DNA of 56,582 bases, from the NCBI GenBank assembly GCA_964554185.1, contig CAZKNJ010000012.1, positions 1 through 56,582 on the forward strand, given 5' to 3'. Position 1 is the first letter of the stretch. Every line of letters begins with the position of its first letter. A program made the position numbers and the translations under genes. Positions 33,007-41,438 of the stretch are shown here, piece by piece. Source of the DNA: CAZKNJ01 sp964554185 (GTDB taxonomy: Bacteria > 4484-113). The notes under the pieces were generated by a model that made no database searches, was not told the DNA's origin, and saw only the letters and a list, made by a program, of their open reading frames with translations.

Positions 33007-33939
33007 ATGATAGAAGTTGAAAACCTGACCAAGAGGTTCGGCGCCACCGTCGCGGTGGACAATGTGACCTTCACGGTGAAGCCCGGCGAGGTTGTGGGCT
33101 TTCTTGGCCCCAACGGCGCCGGCAAAACCACGACCATGCGCGTGATCACCGGCCTGATCTACCCCCAGGCTGGCACCGCGCGGGTGAACGGCCACGATAT
33201 CTGGAACGACCCGGTGGGCGTGAAGCGCTCACTGGGCTACCTGCCGGAATCGACGCCGCTCTACGAAGAAATGGGCGTGGTGGATTTCCTGCGCTTCACC
33301 GCCGAAGCCCGGAGCATCCCGAAGAAGGACGCCCGCGCGCGGGTGGACGAGATGATTGAAACCTGCGCGCTCCAGGAGATGGCGTTCAAGGACATCTCCG
33401 AGCTGTCGCGTGGCTACCGCCAGCGCGTGGGACTGGCGCAGGCGCTCATCCACGACCCGCCGGCGCTGATACTGGACGAGCCCACCAGCGGCCTGGACCC
33501 TACACAGATACTGGAAATCCGCAAGCTCGTGCGCCGGCTCGGGCAGCACAAAGCCATACTTTTCTCCACGCACATTCTGGACGAGGCGCAGAAGACCTGC
33601 GACCGCATCCTCATCATCAACGACGGCCGCCTGGTGGGCGAGGGCAATCCCCAGGAGCTCGCGGCGATGGCCAAGGGCAGCAGCCTGTACCGCGTGGAGT
33701 TTCGCGGCGAGACGCAGCAGTTGCTGAGCGGGCTGCCGGGGCATGTGACCGTAGCGGCGCAGCAGGAGCTGCCGGATGGCTGGCTGGCTTTGGACCTGTC
33801 CTCCACCGAGCCCGACGACCGCAGCGAGGAACTCTTTGACGCGGTGGTGGCCGCCGGCGGGAAACTCCGCCGCCTGGCGCGCAAGGAAGCCACGCTGGAA
33901 GAAGTCTTCCTGCACCTCACCAAGGGGGGTGAAGCCTGA
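33007..33939 (+). CDS. ABC-2 transporter ATPase, gliding-type (GldA-like)
   Basis: 310 residues. Walker A is GPNGAGKTT (34-42), the signature is LSRGYRQRVGLAQAL, and Walker B ALILDEPTSGLDP; the H-loop is in FSTHILDEAQ. The extra C-terminal domain (about 215-310) is typical of NatA/GldA-type exporters. With the next three genes it forms the ATPase-permease-GldG-DUF4340 block seen in many non-gliding bacteria too; the substrate is unknown. The stop overlaps the next start (TGATG). Confidence 0.88.
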   Translation: MIEVENLTKRFGATVAVDNVTFTVKPGEVVGFLGPNGAGKTTTMRVITGLIYPQAGTARVNGHDIWNDPVGVKRSLGYLPESTPLYEEMGVVDFLRFTAEARSIPKKDARARVDEMIETCALQEMAFKDISELSRGYRQRVGLAQALIHDPPALILDEPTSGLDPTQILEIRKLVRRLGQHKAILFSTHILDEAQKTCDRILIINDGRLVGEGNPQELAAMAKGSSLYRVEFRGETQQLLSGLPGHVTVAAQQELPDGWLALDLSSTEPDDRSEELFDAVVAAGGKLRRLARKEATLEEVFLHLTKGGEA

Positions 33940-34661
33940 TGGGACGCATCTGGGTGATGTACAAAAAGGAGCTGAAGATTTACTTTGACAGCCCCATCGC
34001 TTACATCTTCATCATCGTCTTCTTGGGCGTAACAAGCTGGCTGTTCTTCCGCACCTTCTTCCTCATTAAGGTCTCGTCCATGCGCAGCTTCTTTATGCTT
34101 ATTCCGTGGATGTGCCTGTTCTTCATTCCGGCCATCTCCATGCGTCTGTGGGCGGAGGAGCGCAAGACCGGCTCCAGCGAGTTGCTGCTCAGCCTGCCGT
34201 TCCAGGAATGGCAGGTGGTGCTGGGCAAGTACTTCGCCGCCCTCACTGTATATGTGCTCACCATTCTGCTCACCACCCCGCTGGCGATAGTAGTAGGCGC
34301 GCTGGGCGAGCCCGACTGGGGAGTGATAGTCGGCAGCTACCTGGGAAGCCTCTTCCTCGGCGCCGCCATCCTCGCCATCGGCACTTTCATCAGCACCCTG
34401 ACTACCAACCAGATTATCGCCTTCATCATCGGCGTGCTGGTGGTGGCGGCGCTGACTGTAGTTGGGCAGCCGCTGTTCACCCTGTTCCTGCAGGGGCCGC
34501 TCGCGGTGCTCACTCCTTACGCCGATTGGCTGGGGCTGGCCAACCACTTCACCAGCATCTCGCGCGGCGTGCTGGACTCCCGCGACTTCGTCTACTACTT
34601 ATTGATGACGGCGCTGCCGCTGTATCTCACTGTGAAATCCGTGCAAGCGAGCAAGGTGTAA
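33939..34661 (+). CDS. ABC-2 permease (GldF-like)
   Basis: 240-residue inner-membrane protein with about six helices, among them AYIFIIVFLGVTSWLFF, IPWMCLFFIPAISMRLW, LTVYVLTILLTTPLAIVVGAL, LFLGAAILAIGTFI and IIAFIIGVLVVAALTVV. The stretch RLWAEERKTGSSELLLSLP is the conserved cytoplasmic loop of ABC-2/NatB permeases. It starts one base into the stop of the ATPase gene. Confidence 0.88.
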   Translation: MGRIWVMYKKELKIYFDSPIAYIFIIVFLGVTSWLFFRTFFLIKVSSMRSFFMLIPWMCLFFIPAISMRLWAEERKTGSSELLLSLPFQEWQVVLGKYFAALTVYVLTILLTTPLAIVVGALGEPDWGVIVGSYLGSLFLGAAILAIGTFISTLTTNQIIAFIIGVLVVAALTVVGQPLFTLFLQGPLAVLTPYADWLGLANHFTSISRGVLDSRDFVYYLLMTALPLYLTVKSVQASKV

Positions 34662-34665
34662 AGCC

Positions 34666-36333
34666 ATGCAAACACCGAAGACTTACTGGCAGAAACACTC
34701 GCTGGAGATAATCCTGGTGCTGGTGGTGTTCGTGCTCGCGGCCGTGGTGTCGGATCAGTTCTACGGCCGCATTGACCTCACCTCCAACAAGCAGTACACC
34801 CTCTCCAAGTCCTCGCGGGAAGTGCTGCGCAACGTTGACGGCATCGTCACCGCCAAGTTCTTCCTCTCCCGCGATATCCCTTCGCACATCATGCCGCTGG
34901 CGGATGCGATTAGAGATGTGCTGGCGGAGTATGAGGCGCGCGGCGCGGGCCACTTCCGCTACCAGGTGATTGACCCGACCAACAACCCCGACGCCGAGAA
35001 GCGCGCATCCGATCTGGGTATACCCCAGACCCAGGTGCAGGTGCTGGCCAAGGACGAACAGATGGTGAAGAACATCTACCTCGGCCTGGCGCTGGGCTAC
35101 AAGGACAAGAGCGATGCGATACCGGTGGTGCAGGACGCGTCCAACCTGGAATACGAGCTGACCACCCGCATCTTGAAGCTGACGCGTGAGCGTGCGCCGG
35201 TTCTTGGCGTGGTTGACCTCTCGCGCAGCTACGATATCAACAACCCGGAGAACAAGTCGCGCTTCACTCAGTTGAAGAGCCAGCTTGGTGACCGCTTTGA
35301 GGTCAAGGATGTCCAGCTGGAGGAGCAGCTGGAGATTCCCGCCGATGTTGACGCGCTGATTCTCATCCAGCCGCTGGGGCTGTCCAAGGAAGCGGAGTAC
35401 GTGCTGGATCAGTATCTCTTGCGCGGCGGCACGATACTCGCGCCGTGCGAGTCGATAATGCTGAGCCAGCAGATGCAGGCCTTCCCTGCCATCCCCGGCT
35501 ACGAAGCCGTCTACAAGGGTTACGGGCTGGAACTCAAGAAAATGATGGTGATGGACGAGAGCAATGCCCGCGCTACCTTCCGCACGGGCTACGGTTACGT
35601 CTCGCTGCCATATCCGATGTGGGTCCAGGTCAGGCCGGAGGGCTTCAATTCCGACTTCGCGCCAATCTCGCAGCTCTCATCGCTGGTGCTACCGTGGACG
35701 GGCTATCTGGCGCTGGACAAAGACTTGGCGGAAGGGCTGACCGCCACCAAGCTTGTCACTACCACCAACCGCGCATGGGCGGGCACCAGCCCCTACAACC
35801 TTGACCCCAACCAGGACTGGCAGGCGCTGCGCGCCGACTCCAAGAAGGGGGGGTTCGTGCTGGGCTACCTGCTGTCCGGCACCTTTCCCTCGGCTTATCC
35901 CGACGGGCCGCCCGAGCCTGGCGAAAACGCGGACGAAGAACGCATCGCCTTCGCCCACTCCAAGCTCGATCCATCCAAGCATCTGGCGAAGAGCTCCGCG
36001 CCGGGCCATCTGATAGTGATCTCCAACAGCCGGTTCATGGAAGACGGTTACCTGGAGCAATTCCCGGAAAACATGCTGTTCATCGAGAACCTGGCCGACT
36101 GGATGATGGACAACGAAGCGCTCATCGGCATCCGCTCCAAGATGGCCTCGGTCAAGCCCCTGGAGGAGCCGGAGGAACCGGCTAAGAGCCTCATCAAGTA
36201 CGGCGTGACCGTGGGCATACCGCTGCTGGTTGTGCTGTTCGGGCTGGCGCGCTGGGCGCTGCGCCGCAAGCGGCGCGGCTTGCTCAAGCTGCGCTATTCG
36301 GGCGCGAAGGAGGCGGCGCATGAACAAGAGTGA
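34666..36333 (+). CDS. GldG-like auxiliary protein of the ABC-2 system
   Basis: 555 residues. An N-terminal helix (LEIILVLVVFVLAAVVSDQF), then the typical GldG opening RIDLTSNKQYTLSKSSREVL, a large extracytoplasmic domain (about 45-505) and a C-terminal helix (VGIPLLVVLFGLARWAL). This corresponds to the ABC_transp_aux family. The domain resembles periplasmic sugar-binding-like folds, but the ligand is unknown. Its end overlaps the next gene by 14 nt. Confidence 0.85.
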   Translation: MQTPKTYWQKHSLEIILVLVVFVLAAVVSDQFYGRIDLTSNKQYTLSKSSREVLRNVDGIVTAKFFLSRDIPSHIMPLADAIRDVLAEYEARGAGHFRYQVIDPTNNPDAEKRASDLGIPQTQVQVLAKDEQMVKNIYLGLALGYKDKSDAIPVVQDASNLEYELTTRILKLTRERAPVLGVVDLSRSYDINNPENKSRFTQLKSQLGDRFEVKDVQLEEQLEIPADVDALILIQPLGLSKEAEYVLDQYLLRGGTILAPCESIMLSQQMQAFPAIPGYEAVYKGYGLELKKMMVMDESNARATFRTGYGYVSLPYPMWVQVRPEGFNSDFAPISQLSSLVLPWTGYLALDKDLAEGLTATKLVTTTNRAWAGTSPYNLDPNQDWQALRADSKKGGFVLGYLLSGTFPSAYPDGPPEPGENADEERIAFAHSKLDPSKHLAKSSAPGHLIVISNSRFMEDGYLEQFPENMLFIENLADWMMDNEALIGIRSKMASVKPLEEPEEPAKSLIKYGVTVGIPLLVVLFGLARWALRRKRRGLLKLRYSGAKEAAHEQE

Positions 36334-37515
36334 CCTCACCAAGTTCGGATTACTGGCCGTGGCGATTCTGCTGCTGGTGCTGATGCTGGCTTACGCCAGG
36401 TTCCAGCAGCGCCACGTGGAAGCGGTGAAAGAGGCGGTGGTCGCCGAGCTTTTCCCGGACGCCAAGCTGGACAATGTGAACTACATCCGCATCCACCAGG
36501 GCCCGTCCGGCGACAACGTGGAGCTGGTTCAGCAGGAAGGTCGCTGGTTCGTGAAACTGCCGGAGCGGCAATTCCCCGCCTCCCCCGACGGCATCAAGGA
36601 CTTGCTGGACTTCTTCCGCGGCGTCAAGCCCGACCGCATCGCTTCGCAGAGCGCCGACGATTATGCGACCTACGATCTCACCGACGACAAAGCCATATCA
36701 GTAAGCATGTTCCAGGCCGAGGACGCCGGCGAACCGGAACTGGAGCTGATGATGGGTAAGGCCGGCCCTGATTCACGCAGCGTGTTCGCCCGCAAGCCCG
36801 CCAGCGATATCTCCTACCTCATTGGCAAGACCCAGGCGACGCTGTGGCAGCGCAAGGCTCTCGCCTGGCGCGACGAATATCCGCTTCGCGAGAAGCGCGA
36901 AGACATCAGCGCCATCACCGTCCATTCGCCCGGCGGCGAGTTCACCGTCAACCTGGACGACAAAGGCTTCTGGCAGTTCGCCGACACGCCCGGCGTGACG
37001 GTCAAGCAGGAAGCGGTCGTGTCACTGATTTCGCGCATGACCGGGCTGGTGGGCCTGGAGCTGATTGACCAGCCCACCCACGAGCACGGCCTGGACAAGC
37101 CCGACTTCTCGCTTGATTTCGCGATTGGCGGTCGGCAGGTCACGCTCAGCTTCTCGCCCGAGATGGAGACCAACCGCTTCGTACGCAACTCCTGGCTGGA
37201 CCAGGTGTACAAGATATCCGCTTCGGCGGTGCAGGGCCTGAAGCTCGACCGCCAGGAGTTCGTCCAGCCTCCCAAGGAGGAGGAGNNNNNNNNNNNNNNN
37301 NNNNNNNNNNNNNNNNNNNNNNNNNNNNNNNNNNNNNNNNNNNNNNNNNNNNNNNNNNNNNNNNNNNNNNNNNNNNNNNNNNNNNGCAGGGCCTGAAGCT
37401 CGACCGCCAGGAGTTCGTCCAGCCTCCCAAGGAGGAGGAGGCAAAGGCGGAAGGCGGCAAGGCTGCTGACAGTGCCACCGAAGTGCCTCCTGCCGACGCG
37501 ACTGGTGGCGCGTAG
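36320..37515 (+). CDS. DUF4340-like protein, interrupted by a false assembly gap
   Basis: Fourth member of the ABC-2 block. From the ATG at 36320 (AAGGAGG upstream) it has one N-terminal helix (FGLLAVAILLLVLMLAY) and a repeated extracytoplasmic domain (YIRIHQG...RWFVKLPERQFPA, then ITVHSPGGEFTVNL...). At 37286-37385 the sequence has 100 N. The 55 nt before the gap (37231-37285) and the 55 nt after it (37386-37440) are identical, so the two contigs overlap and the gap should be collapsed. Doing so gives one open frame of 346 codons ending in an Ala/Glu-rich tail and TAG at 37513. Read literally, the gap breaks the frame. Confidence 0.8.
37286..37385. other. Scaffold gap (100 N) with 55-bp duplicated flanks
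   Basis: Placeholder gap. The flanks 37231-37285 and 37386-37440 are the same 55 bases, as expected when two contigs from a k=55 graph share their terminal k-mer but were scaffolded instead of merged. No real sequence is likely to be missing. Confidence 0.9.
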
Positions 37516-37637
37516 CAGAATCGGGTACGCGTAAGGCGCGGTCTGGTGGCGCGGGCCTCTGGCCCGCGATTCCCGCCAACAGCCAAAAACCAACCGCCAA
37601 CAACCACCCGGCCCATCCGCTATAATACGCCTGCCCG
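37516..37637. repeat. Intergenic hairpin and CAACC-rich spacer before the M50 protease
   Basis: CGCGGGCC-TCT-GGCCCGCG at 37550-37568 forms an 8-bp hairpin that may end the ABC-2 message; no T-run follows. Upstream, CTGGTGGCGCGGGC (37543-37556) recurs exactly at 53391-53404. A low-complexity CCAACAGCC...CCAACAACC stretch at 37576-37606 resembles the tract at 5980-6015. TATAAT at 37621-37626 is the likely -10 of the next gene. Confidence 0.5.
37621..37626 (+). promoter_or_regulatory. -10 element close to the M50 protease start
   Basis: TATAAT ends 11 nt before the GTG at 37638, so the message would have a leader of only a few bases, or begin within reach of the ATG at 37653. Confidence 0.5.
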
Positions 37638-38360
37638 GTGCGGGCGTTGCTTATGACCGGAGGCTTCCTGCTAAAGCTGCTGATATTCGTCGTGCTCATC
37701 GTGAGCGTGGTGATGCACGAGCTCTCTCACGGCGCGGTGGCTGACGCCCACGGCGACCCCACGCCCCGGCTGGCCGGCCGCCTGACCTGGAATCCGCTGG
37801 CGCACCTTGACCCCATCGGCACCATCTTCATCATCCTCATCGTTTTCATGGGCTTCCCTTTCTTCGGCTGGGCCAAGCCGGTGCCCATAAATCCTGCCTA
37901 CTTCCGCGATTACCGGCGCGGGATGATTGCGGTCTCCATCGCCGGCCCCTTCGCCAACTTCTCGCTGATGGTGCTGTGCATGGGCATCCTCTACTTCATG
38001 TACCGCTTTGGGGCCTCGGCCAAGACGACCTTCGCCGCGGTGCTGGCTGTCGGAGTTCTCATCAACTTCATTCTGATGTTCTTCAACCTGCTGCCCATTC
38101 CGCCGCTGGACGGCAGCAAGGTCCTTGCCCAGTTCCTTTCGTGGAAGCAGCAGATGTCCTACTTGCGGATGGAAGCTCTTGGCTTCATCATCCTGATCGC
38201 GCTGCTGTTCACCGGCGTGCTGAGCACATTGCTCATCTACGCCTTCGGCGGCTTCACTTGGGTGACCAAGAGCTTGTTCGGTATCAACTTCGCGGTCTTC
38301 ATCGCCCAGGCCGACCCGACGGGGATGATGGGCTACGCGCTCGCTCGCTTCTTTTCCTGA
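37638..38360 (+). CDS. Site-2-protease family (M50) membrane metalloprotease
   Basis: 240-residue integral membrane protein. The zinc site is HELSH in VVMHELSHGAVADAHGD, with the third ligand in LLPIPPLDGSKVL; five or six membrane helices surround them. This is the short bacterial M50B form without a PDZ domain, often encoded next to scpA, as here. The substrate is unknown; cleaving membrane-bound regulators such as an anti-sigma factor is the family's known theme. Start is GTG at 37638, or ATG at 37653 (five codons later); neither has a ribosome-binding site. Confidence 0.85.
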   Translation: MRALLMTGGFLLKLLIFVVLIVSVVMHELSHGAVADAHGDPTPRLAGRLTWNPLAHLDPIGTIFIILIVFMGFPFFGWAKPVPINPAYFRDYRRGMIAVSIAGPFANFSLMVLCMGILYFMYRFGASAKTTFAAVLAVGVLINFILMFFNLLPIPPLDGSKVLAQFLSWKQQMSYLRMEALGFIILIALLFTGVLSTLLIYAFGGFTWVTKSLFGINFAVFIAQADPTGMMGYALARFFS

Positions 38361-38384
38361 TGCTCTTATGGCAGGGCCTCCGCA

Positions 38385-39122
38385 ATGAGCACCGCGCGCT
38401 ACAACCTCCAGCTCTCCAACTTCACCGGGCCCATTGACCTGCTGCTGCACCTCATCCGTGTCAACCGGATGGACATCTTCGAACTGGACCTCCACCTCAT
38501 CACCTCCCAGTACTTGGAAGCGCTGGAAAGCGCCGAACTGGCGTCGCTGGAAAACGCGTACCACTTCCTGCTAATGGCCTCCACGCTGATGGAGATAAAG
38601 AGCAAGCTGCTGCTGCCGCAGGAGGCGGCGGCGGAGCCCGGCGAGCCCACCGGCGAAGAGATGAAGGCCGACCTGGTGCGGCGGCTGGCGACCTACCAGA
38701 ACCTCAAGCAGGTGGTGGATGACCTTGCCCAGCGCATGGAAGAACAGCAGCGCCTGCTCTATCCCGAAGCGCCCGCGCGGCTGGAGCAGAGCCTGGTGTA
38801 CTCGCTGAAGGACGTTTCGCTCTACGACCTGATGACCGCCTTTGAGGAGGCGTTGGAGCGCCGCCAGGCCGTCACGCGCTTGGCTGAGCTGGAAGAAGAC
38901 CTCTCCATGGAGGAAGTCCTGGCCGAGGTGGAGCAGCGCATCCTCTCCCACCCAAAGGGGATAACGCTCGCGGAGCTGCTGTCCGGCGATGGGAGTTTGC
39001 TGCGCATGATCGCCGCCTTCATCGCCCTGCTGGAGTTAATAAAGGAAGAAAGGGTGGTGTTTGAGCGCCAGGACGGGGGATTCCTGCTTCAGCCCGCACC
39101 GGAGAGCGCTCACTCCTCCTGA
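38385..39122 (+). CDS. scpA: Segregation and condensation protein A
   Basis: Kleisin subunit of the SMC-ScpAB condensin. 245 residues. The N-terminus YNLQLSNFTGPIDLLLHLIR and then DIFELDLHLITSQYLEAL are typical, followed by LLMASTLMEIKSKLLLP. The C-terminal winged-helix part is near FIALLELIKEERVVFERQ. scpB, commonly next, is not here: the following gene is convergent. The last 13 nt overlap the end of rlmB on the other strand. Confidence 0.92.
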   Translation: MSTARYNLQLSNFTGPIDLLLHLIRVNRMDIFELDLHLITSQYLEALESAELASLENAYHFLLMASTLMEIKSKLLLPQEAAAEPGEPTGEEMKADLVRRLATYQNLKQVVDDLAQRMEEQQRLLYPEAPARLEQSLVYSLKDVSLYDLMTAFEEALERRQAVTRLAELEEDLSMEEVLAEVEQRILSHPKGITLAELLSGDGSLLRMIAAFIALLELIKEERVVFERQDGGFLLQPAPESAHSS

Positions 39123-39886
39123 TGCCGCCGCGCCCAGTACGCCCGGTGCAGGAACAGCGCAATCGCCGCTGAAACTCCCATATTCAGCGACTCCACCCCT
39201 GCCTCCATCGGTATATTCAGCCGGTAATCGCTGTGCTCCACCAGCTTGCGTTTCACTCCGCGCTCCTCGCTGCCGATGACGAAGGCCGTGCGCTGCGGAT
39301 ACTCAAAGGTGAACGCGTCCTCTCCTTCATGCGCGGACAGCGCCGCCACCCAGAAGCCCTGGTCCTTTAAGTAGCGCACCGCCTGTGACAGGTTCTCGCC
39401 CAGCACGATACGTGCGCGGAAGGTCGTTCCCGCCGCGACTTTGTGCACCGTTGCGTTCACCTCCGGCACGCCATGCTTGGGCAGCACTATCGCCGCCCCG
39501 GCGGCGGCGGCCGTGCGTATTACCGATCCCAGATTCTGCGGGTCATTCACCCCATCCAGGAGCACTGCGGCGGCGGTTGGCGGCAACGATTCCACCACCT
39601 CGCCGAGCGTCAGCCCCCGAAAAGGCTTGATGATACCCGCCGCCCCCTGGTGAGGCAGCCTCGCCAACGCCCCGAACCACTTCGCCTCTTCCAGTGGCTC
39701 CGCCGTTACTCCTGCCTGCTTCGCCAGCTCCCGCAACTCCGAGAGCCGATCTGATTCGGTTGCGGCGGTGAACAGCCGGGTGAGCGCACCCGCGATTAGC
39801 GCCTCCTTCACCGGGTTGATGCCGTAGGCGAAGTGCTCCGGAAGCTGGCCCGTGGGCTTGCTGCGTCGGCGGATATCAGGTGTCAC
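39110..39886 (-). CDS. rlmB: 23S rRNA guanosine-2'-O-methyltransferase (TrmH/SpoU family)
   Basis: 258 residues. A substrate-binding L30e-like N-terminal domain (FAYGINPVKEALIAG) is followed by the SPOUT knot with motif 1 NPQNLGSVIRTAAAAGA, motif 2 FVIGSEERGVKR and motif 3 IPMEAGVESLNMGVSAAIALF. The length and N-terminal domain agree with RlmB (Gm2251), although other SpoU members cannot be excluded. The start is a GTG only 6 nt after an extended -10 (TGCTATGAT), which suggests a leaderless message. Confidence 0.88.
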   Translation of the reverse strand: MTPDIRRRSKPTGQLPEHFAYGINPVKEALIAGALTRLFTAATESDRLSELRELAKQAGVTAEPLEEAKWFGALARLPHQGAAGIIKPFRGLTLGEVVESLPPTAAAVLLDGVNDPQNLGSVIRTAAAAGAAIVLPKHGVPEVNATVHKVAAGTTFRARIVLGENLSQAVRYLKDQGFWVAALSAHEGEDAFTFEYPQRTAFVIGSEERGVKRKLVEHSDYRLNIPMEAGVESLNMGVSAAIALFLHRAYWARRHQEE

Positions 39887-39892
39887 GGGTGA

Positions 39893-39901
39893 ATCATAGC
39901 A
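39893..39901 (-). promoter_or_regulatory. Extended -10 directly before rlmB
   Basis: TGCTATGAT on the minus strand, ending 6 nt before the GTG start codon. Transcription at the normal distance would begin at or next to the GTG, giving a leaderless mRNA. Confidence 0.55.
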
Positions 39902-39916
39902 GAGCAGCGGCAGTTA

Positions 39917-39951
39917 AAACTGAAGGGCCCCTTGCGGGGCCCCTTCAGTTT
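39917..39951. terminator. Long symmetric hairpin upstream of rlmB
   Basis: AAACTGAAGGG and its complement CCCTTCAGTTT, with CCCC/GGGG inside and a TTGC loop, form a stem of about 14-15 bp with one bulged C. A-rich on the left and T-rich on the right, it can terminate in both directions and probably isolates rlmB from the gene behind it. Confidence 0.65.
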
Positions 39952-40017
39952 CACCAATGAATTCTCGGAAGTCACTAGATTAGACTACCGGACTGGCGGT
40001 TTTGTTCCAACATCTCT

Positions 40018-40053
40018 GGAAAAAGAAAAGGCGCCGGAGTTTCCTCCGGCGCC
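40018..40053 (-). terminator. Rho-independent terminator of the exported Gly-rich gene
   Basis: On the minus strand GGCGCCGGAG and CTCCGGCGCC (40053-40030) form a perfect 10-bp stem with a 4-nt loop, followed by TTTTCTTTTTCC. It is 25 nt after the stop of the gene ending at 40078. Confidence 0.9.
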
Positions 40054-40077
40054 GTCGGGAAGTCCAGGTTTATCCGG

Positions 40078-41304
40078 CTACTCCGCCTCGGTTTGCATAA
40101 AGAACGTCAGGCCCACATGCCGGCGGTCAACCGGCTCGGGCTCCGGCGGATTGCGCTCCTCGCGCTTGGTGCGCGGCTTCTTGGTAGTTTCCGTGTAATA
40201 GCGCATGTTCAAGTTCGCCAGCAGTCCGGGATACTTCAGCTCAAAGTCGCCGTAGCGGTCAAAATCGCCTTGGAAGTAGTTGTTGGTCTCAAAGTCGTAG
40301 ATGCGCGGACGCTCAACGCCGAAGATCATTCCCTGCTCGTAGTCAAATATGTAGCGGGCGGCAATCGTGAAGTCGCCCATCGCTTCGTACTTCACAATCT
40401 CCACGTCGTCTTCGTCTTCCCAGTACTCGTGGAAGTCAATGATGCCGTGGGTGTCAACGATGGCGACCTGGCGCATGCCGATGCGGGCAAAGCCCAGCAC
40501 CCGGTAGACAAACTTGCACAGCAGCGGCTTGGGTAGCCCGGGCACGTTCAGCGGAATGGTCGCAAACCACATGTCTTCGCGCCACACCGGATAGTCCGGC
40601 AGGCGCAGCAGGTGGTTCCACTCAAACAGGTGGCCCACATCAAGCTTGATCTCGCCGGGGACGATGGAGCGCCGGGAATACTCCCGTAGCTGCTCCAATC
40701 CCTGCACGTCCAGCACATCGCCGTTCTTGCTTTCCACGTACGTCAGGCTGGATACGAGTATGTCGTCCACGCTGAATGTGGGATCCTCGCCACCGGCTCC
40801 GCCGCCGCCGCCCGGCGGCTCACCGCCGCCGCCACCACCACCACCACCGCCGCCCTGCATAACATCGCCACCGATGGGCGGGGGGCCCTGTTCGCTGCCG
40901 CTCATCTCATCGGACGGCGGCGCGAAAGACTGCTGGTTGTCGCGGTTGCGGTTGCCTTGCCCCTGCTGCTGGAACCGGCGGTCTTCGCGCGTGCGCGTAA
41001 ACGGCATCACGAAGGTGTCGTAATCGTAGAAGCTGAGGCTGTGCCGGTTCAGGCCGTGCAGCGAAGCCGTGACAATGTCGCGGTAGACTGCGCGGATGCG
41101 GAAGGAGTTATGCAGGTCGTGCAGCTCGCCGGGGCGGGTGATTGCGCCGCCGAGGGTGATGACGGTCATGTAGCGGTTGAACTCGTCTTTTTCCGGGTCA
41201 AACGAAAGCGTGGTCGGCCGCATGACCCGCGCCGACGCTGTCAGCGTGCTCAGCACGAGCATCGCCAGCACCACTACTACGCCGAATGTCCATCTGATTC
41301 CCAT
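40078..41304 (-). CDS. Exported protein of unknown function with poly-Gly linker
   Basis: 408 residues. A signal peptide (FGVVVVLAMLVLSTLTASA) is followed by a first domain (about 30-115), a low-complexity linker rich in Gln and Gly (about 116-175, including eleven Gly in a row) and a second beta-rich domain (about 180-375) with YVESKNGDVLDVQGLEQLR and WNHLLRLPDYPVWREDMWF. The C-terminal tail is charged and Pro/Glu-rich. The second domain faintly recalls LolA/outer-membrane lipoprotein-sorting folds (DUF1571-like), which I cannot confirm. Single gene, between tRNA-Ala and a strong terminator. Confidence 0.6.
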   Translation of the reverse strand: MGIRWTFGVVVVLAMLVLSTLTASARVMRPTTLSFDPEKDEFNRYMTVITLGGAITRPGELHDLHNSFRIRAVYRDIVTASLHGLNRHSLSFYDYDTFVMPFTRTREDRRFQQQGQGNRNRDNQQSFAPPSDEMSGSEQGPPPIGGDVMQGGGGGGGGGGGEPPGGGGGAGGEDPTFSVDDILVSSLTYVESKNGDVLDVQGLEQLREYSRRSIVPGEIKLDVGHLFEWNHLLRLPDYPVWREDMWFATIPLNVPGLPKPLLCKFVYRVLGFARIGMRQVAIVDTHGIIDFHEYWEDEDDVEIVKYEAMGDFTIAARYIFDYEQGMIFGVERPRIYDFETNNYFQGDFDRYGDFELKYPGLLANLNMRYYTETTKKPRTKREERNPPEPEPVDRRHVGLTFFMQTEAE

Positions 41305-41361
41305 AAGCAGACCCCTGATTGTTGGTCTATTAGACTCGCGGGCCGAAACTTAGTTCCTGCT

Positions 41362-41437
41362 TGGTGGAGCAGAGGGGATTCGAACCCCTGACCTTATCCA
41401 CGCCAAGGATACGCGCTGCCAACTGCGCCACTGCCCC
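41362..41437 (-). tRNA. tRNA-Ala(GGC)
   Basis: 76 nt on the minus strand, with encoded CCA. The acceptor stem GGGGCAG/CTGCTCC contains the G3-U70 pair that identifies alanine tRNA. D arm GCGC/GCGC, anticodon stem TATCC/GGATA with loop TTGGCGT (anticodon GGC, reads GCC), T arm AGGGG-TTCGAAT-CCCCT. Its 5' end is 1 nt after the rsfS stop codon, so it is probably cut out of the rsfS transcript. Confidence 0.97.
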
Positions 41438-41438
41438 G

